Source: Bettongia penicillata ogilbyi (lineage: Eukaryota > Chordata > Mammalia > Diprotodontia > Potoroidae). From it: DNA of 64,000 nt. Shown piece by piece: positions 60,281 through 64,000 of this stretch (position 1 is its first letter; the number at the start of each line of letters is the position of its first letter). A program made the translations under genes and the position numbers. Location of the stretch: positions 3,830,802-3,894,801 of the forward strand of contig JAJHZJ010000531.1 of assembly GCA_023548195.1 (NCBI GenBank), written 5' to 3'. Under the pieces are notes generated by a model that saw nothing but the letters and a program-made list of their open reading frames with translations, was not told the DNA's origin and did no database searches.

Positions 60281-60379
60281 GATGAAAGTGGTAAAATCGA
60301 CTTACGGGAATATGTAATTGCTTTATCTGTAGTATGTAGACCATCCAAGACATTGGAAACAATTCAGCTGGCTTTTAAG
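60281..60379 (+). CDS. LPCAT1: LPCAT1 coding exon, EF-hand 1 loop; GC donor
   Basis: 99 nt, 33 codons in phase 0: DESGKIDLREYVIALSVVCR and then PSKTLETIQLAFK. With the end of the previous exon it forms the 12-residue loop D-E-D-E-S-G-K-I-D-L-R-E. Asp lies at positions 1, 3 and 9, Ser at 5 and Glu at 12, a canonical calcium-binding pattern. The acceptor ends TTCTTTACAG. The donor is AAG then GCAAGT at 60380, a GC-AG intron whose other positions match the consensus strongly, as is typical for that class. The following exon is not found before 64000. Confidence 0.95.
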
Positions 60380-61149
60380 GCAAGTGATATCATTTTTATG
60401 TAAATTGAAAATGTATTAAAAGTCAAGCACTTGTCACATTTTTCTTCCAGTATCTGAATATTTTATAAACACAGGCCTGGAGTAAAGGTAAAAGTAAAGT
60501 AAAAATAAAATATAACCTTGATTTTTAGAATATGTATTATATGTTACTATTTATTTAGATTTTTATTCATAATTAATATTCATATATTATAATACAATTA
60601 CATACATTTAGTGGGATAATTAAATAGAACCATAAAATTGTAATCTACTTTGTAAATTAAAAAGGAAAGTCACAAAACATATCCTTCAGGGGTTTAAAGC
60701 TAGAGTGGCTACCACAAGCACAAATTAAACTTCCCCCCTAAACACAAGGAAATTGCAAGACTTTAGTAATTGTTCACAACTGATATAATGGGAGTGTTAC
60801 TGTCACCTTTTCAGTATATTAGCAAGCTGAGACAGAGCAAATGAATAAAATCCCATAGTAATACAATTGTTATATCAGATTTTCTAACCGTTCTTAATAT
60901 TTGATAATGTTGCTTTTCTCTAGTTTTTAAAACATTTCTATTAATATCTTGTTTTTAACATAACTCATTTTGTCCTATTAATCTTCTACTAACCTCCTTC
61001 AAGAGAGCCATTCCATATAACCAAAAACAAAAAATTAAGAAAAAAAGACAAAAATATCAGCAAAACTGATCAGCACATTTTTTTTTTAAATTGTGAAAAT
61101 AAATGCGGTGTCCCACCCTCTACAGAGGAATGGGGGAAGGTGTCTTCTC

Positions 61150-61405
61150 ACATACTCTTCTTTTGCATAGTGGGTGAAGAACTGGACCTGGAGTCAGGAA
61201 TACTTGAGTTTAAATCTGTTCTCCGACACTTAGTAGTTTTATGACCCTGACAAGTCACTTAACTTCTGTCTGCCTCAGCTCCCTCAACTATTAAGTGGGG
61301 ATGATAATAGTACCTACCTCAGAGTGTTATTGTGCGGATTAAATGAGATAGTATTTGAAAGAAGCACTTAGCACAGTACCTGGCACATAGTAGGCACTGT
61401 CAATG
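61150..61405 (+). repeat. MIR-type SINE with L2-like terminus
   Basis: 'ctggacctggagtcaggaat', 'acaagtcacttaacttctgt', 'tacctcagagtgttattgtg' and 'agcacagtacctggcacata'. Confidence 0.65.
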
Positions 61406-61609
61406 CTTTTCCCTTTCATAATTTTACATGACTTTCAGTTATTTTAGTGACTGCGTACATATTGCTTTCTTGCCTGTCCTTCATTCTACATCACTTTATA
61501 AAAGTTTATACATATTTAACATTGCCTTTCAAAGTACTAGAAAGTGTGAGATCACAAATTTTATGGCTGGCATTTCCATACTATGGTATATGGTATATAG
61601 TATATACTA

Positions 61610-61860
61610 TACTATGGTATAGTCCACAGAGTGGAGTCAGAAAGACCTTTGTTCAAATCCTGACTCAGATACTTATATGCTAGCTAAGTGACCCTGAGTA
61701 GGTCATTTAACCTCTTAACCTCAATTTCCTCATGTGTTAAATGGGGATAATAATCTCAGCTACTATTGTTGTAACAATCACATGAGGCAATTTATGTAAG
61801 GCATTTTGAAAATCTTAAAGCCACATATAAATATTAGCTAATATTATTATTTTAAAGGAA
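61610..61860 (+). repeat. MIR-type SINE, full length
   Basis: 'agtggagtcagaaagacctt', 'gttcaaatcctgactcagat', 'taggtcatttaacctctta', 'caatttcctcatgtgttaa' and 'cattttgaaaatcttaaagc'. Confidence 0.65.
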
Positions 61861-62619
61861 TGCAGAAAAACAACAGACACTTTAGTAAAGGAGGTTTCAA
61901 AACAAACCAAAAAAACTTTCTGCCTCATTCTTCAGTCACACCAAAACTTGGTCTTTCAAATTTGAGACGATGCACAGCTAGCCTAGAACGATGGCACACC
62001 TTGTTTGTACTCTTAGCCTAGAAAATATAAGAAGACTGTAATGACCCTTGGCATACTATCATCGTCCAAAGGCAGCTACAGTGCATGTTCAGTACTTTAA
62101 GCTCATGGAATGCACTTCTTGTGAAAAGCTCAGGGTACGGTATATGTTTCCTCATTTATCCTCCAGGTGTCTTGCAAAATTATTAACAGAACATAAAATA
62201 TCGTCCTTGTGAAGGGAAATCACATTAGCAAGTTTCATTTGAACTTTTTTTTTTCAGGACTTATTAATGTTGAAGTTAAAATTTCTCTGGAATTAGAACA
62301 TGAAATGCAAACTTTATTCACCATGTTGTCTTTGTAGATTTGCAGATTTCATAGAATTTTTAGAACTAGCATGTACACTTCATGCACAGAATCTACTCCA
62401 ATGTCCATTTTGTTGAGTTGCATAAGAAGGAAAATGATTTACCCCAGGAGTCCCACAGCAAGTCAGTAGCTGGAGCCCAGGCTCTCCAGTCCATTGCCTT
62501 TTTTTCTTGCTTCAAAAAAAGACATATATTCTTTAAATATGTGACTTTTCTGAACTGAAGGCTAAAGTGATATTTTGAACATATAGCATTGAATGTTTAA
62601 GGACTTATAAAATCTCTGT

Positions 62620-63470
62620 ATTGACAGATTCCTTCAAGGTTATCTGGTCAAACCTGTACCTGAAGTAAGAATTCCCTCTCCAGCATCCTCAATATGTAGC
62701 CATCTAGCCTCTGCTTAAAGACCACCTGGGAAGAATTCATCATCACTTGTTCCTCTCGTCCCCACCATCACTCCCCAGGCAATCTGCATTAAGTGACTTG
62801 CCCAGTACATAGCCAGTAAATGTCAAGTGTCTTGAGGTCAAATTTGAACTCAGGTCCTTCTGACTCCAGGGCCAGGACAGGATACTACACCACTTAGCTG
62901 CTTCTCACCATCACTTTGGAAGGCACCAGATTCTATGTGAGGATGACATCATTATTCTTGTTTTTGATGATATTGAGACAAAGTCTCCATCTGTAAACTT
63001 TTATGTTATACTTGTATGTCACAATTTCTGCTCCCCAGGGCCAAACTGAAAGGCTCACTGCTCTTTGACATCATAAGCATTTAGATCCTTAAAGAAAAAC
63101 CCCAAGTCTTATATTTTCTGCAGGTTAAATATTCCCATTCCTTCAACCTTCTCTCTATGGCATTTTAAAAATTCACCTCACATTAATCTCTTGGTTTTCT
63201 CCATGTTGTAAATGACCTTTCTAAAATGTACAGCCAGAACTAAAGATAGCAGTCCATGTGTGAGCTGATCAGGACACAGGTCCAGTGTCATCCTTCTTGC
63301 TTTAGACATCGCAGCCTAAGAGTCCATTAGCTTTTGTGGTTACAGCATCATATTTTTGACCCATACCAAGCTTGAAGCCCCCTAAAATTCCCAGGCCTTT
63401 TTTATGGACCTTTTTTTTCCTAACCATTTCTCCCTTATCTGGTACTAGATATTGGATTAACCTACTTAAA
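62620..63470 (+). repeat. CR1/L3 LINE 3' end, broken by a MIR
   Basis: Left piece to about 62765 ('ctagcctctgcttaaagacc') and right piece from 62910. The right piece includes 'ccattcettcaacc'-type 'attcccattccttcaacctt', 'gtgtgagctgatcaggacac' and 'gagtccattagcttttgtgg', in L3 3' order. Confidence 0.6.
62765..62910 (-). repeat. MIR/tRNA-type SINE inside CR1/L3
   Basis: 'attaagtgacttgcccagta', 'ggtcaaatttgaactcaggt', 'ccttctgactccagggcca' and 'accacttagctgcttctc' in reverse SINE order. Confidence 0.65.
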
Positions 63471-63514
63471 GAGGCTTTGAAAATAAACATAGAAGACAAT
63501 GGCTCCAATCTACC

Positions 63515-63690
63515 AAATAGTAATGATAACAGTAATTATTATTAACATCAATAATACTATTGTCAATAATAATAATCCACAATTAAGACTGTAACTTTTA
63601 CGAGCCACTTTATTCACAAAAATCCCATGGATCAAGTAGTGCCAAATTTTATTACCCCATTTTGCTGAAGAAGAAATTACTCTTAATGTA
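63515..63690 (-). repeat. MIR-like fragment after a TAA-rich tract
   Basis: An ATT/AAT-rich stretch, then 'cgagccactttattcac' and 'tattaccccattttgctgaa' in reverse MIR order. Weak. Confidence 0.35.
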
Positions 63691-64000
63691 AAAGTTTATT
63701 CTCTTAACAAGACTGCACCATTGCCCTTTGTCTTGTTAAAACCATTGTTTTCCCCTGTAATTCTTGTCTCTTGGCCAGGCTGTGTCCAAAATAACACAAA
63801 ATGTAGGACAATAATTTGTCCAGAATACAGTTAGGTCCCAATTAGTGTATGTGATCAATCCACTAAAGTGGCTATGTTATTTAAATTTGCACTGGATATT
63901 TCCATTGGACAGGAACAAAGCACTATATTTTGCATAATTATATCTTCAGATAGGGTAAATGTGAATACAAGCAGCCACTGCAGAGGACTCATTTTCACTA

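Larger units (their letters stand above)
1..64000 (+). other. LPCAT1: LPCAT1 transcription unit, internal part (both ends outside)
   Basis: The window is the middle of one gene. Ten + strand exons join without frame break into 333 codons; every junction keeps the codon phase (1+999 nt). The translation matches my recollection of mammalian LPCAT1 almost residue for residue, for instance KGRQALPTEA, MKAESRDIP and KTVEEIKRRAQSNGKWPQ, and differs clearly from the paralogue LPCAT2. The enzyme is an ER and lipid-droplet membrane protein that transfers acyl groups from acyl-CoA to lysophosphatidylcholine. It makes dipalmitoyl-phosphatidylcholine of lung surfactant and also uses lyso-PAF. If the first exon here is exon 2, as the 93 missing N-terminal residues suggest, exons 2-11 are present. 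The promoter, exon 1, the last exons and the 3' UTR are not in the window. Confidence 0.95.
60380..64000 (+). other. LPCAT1: LPCAT1 intron with GC donor, 5' part
   Basis: Starts GCAAGT. It contains two MIR-type SINEs (61150-61860), a CR1/L3 end with a MIR inside (62620-63470) and a MIR-like end (63515-63690). I searched for the next LPCAT1 exon, which should begin with a Met-Tyr-Gly-like coding segment, and did not find it. The region 60390-61140 is AT-rich and featureless. Confidence 0.8.

Noticed and set aside
1..64000. LPCAT2 as the gene identity
   Set aside because: The translated exons follow LPCAT1 and not LPCAT2, for instance APHSSYFDAIPVTMTM and KAESRDIP, and QGPG in place of the LPCAT2 sequence after TWTWQG, by recall.
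1..64000. CRISPR array, prokaryotic operon, or viral genome
   Set aside because: No regularly spaced repeats, no dense open frames, no ribosome binding sites; the exon-intron layout and repeats are mammalian.

Overview
This is a window of vertebrate, almost certainly marsupial, nuclear DNA. It is AT-rich and has the sparse exons and long introns of a mammalian gene. It is full of marsupial-type repeats: tRNA-headed SINEs with RTE-type tails, 3' ends of a marsupial L1, and many old MIR, L2 and CR1/L3 copies. Nothing in it is bacterial, viral or plasmid-like. The species cannot be fixed from what I can see.

The only protein-coding gene I can support is LPCAT1 (lysophosphatidylcholine acyltransferase 1), on the + strand and running off both ends. 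Ten internal coding exons lie at 2636-2850, 10432-10544, 11411-11471, 39129-39187, 40399-40433, 41765-41819, 43677-43759, 52394-52519, 56039-56192 and 60281-60379. They total exactly 1000 nt and splice into one 333-codon open frame, about residues 94-426 in human numbering. This covers the whole acyltransferase core (HX4D, RPVFVSR, FPEGTCTNR and PGVPVQP motifs) and the first EF-hand. The membrane-anchored N-terminus lies upstream of the window. The second EF-hand region and C-terminus lie downstream.

Everything else is intron. The largest intron (11472-39128, 27.7 kb) holds three L1 3' ends, a Tigger-like transposase remnant, an RTE-type LINE remnant, an L2 split by a SINE and an L1, a SINE hit by two different DNA transposons, and a local direct duplication. 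The intron at 43760-52393 contains a 68-nt exon-like segment with good splice signals. If spliced in, it would add a stop codon in the LPCAT1 frame (candidate poison exon). The last intron begins with GC rather than GT.

I did not find a new biological system. The observations most worth checking are the candidate poison exon, the GC-AG intron, the EF-hand residue difference, the doubly hit SINE and the transposase remnants. All family names rest on recall of consensus sequences and motifs, not on a database search.
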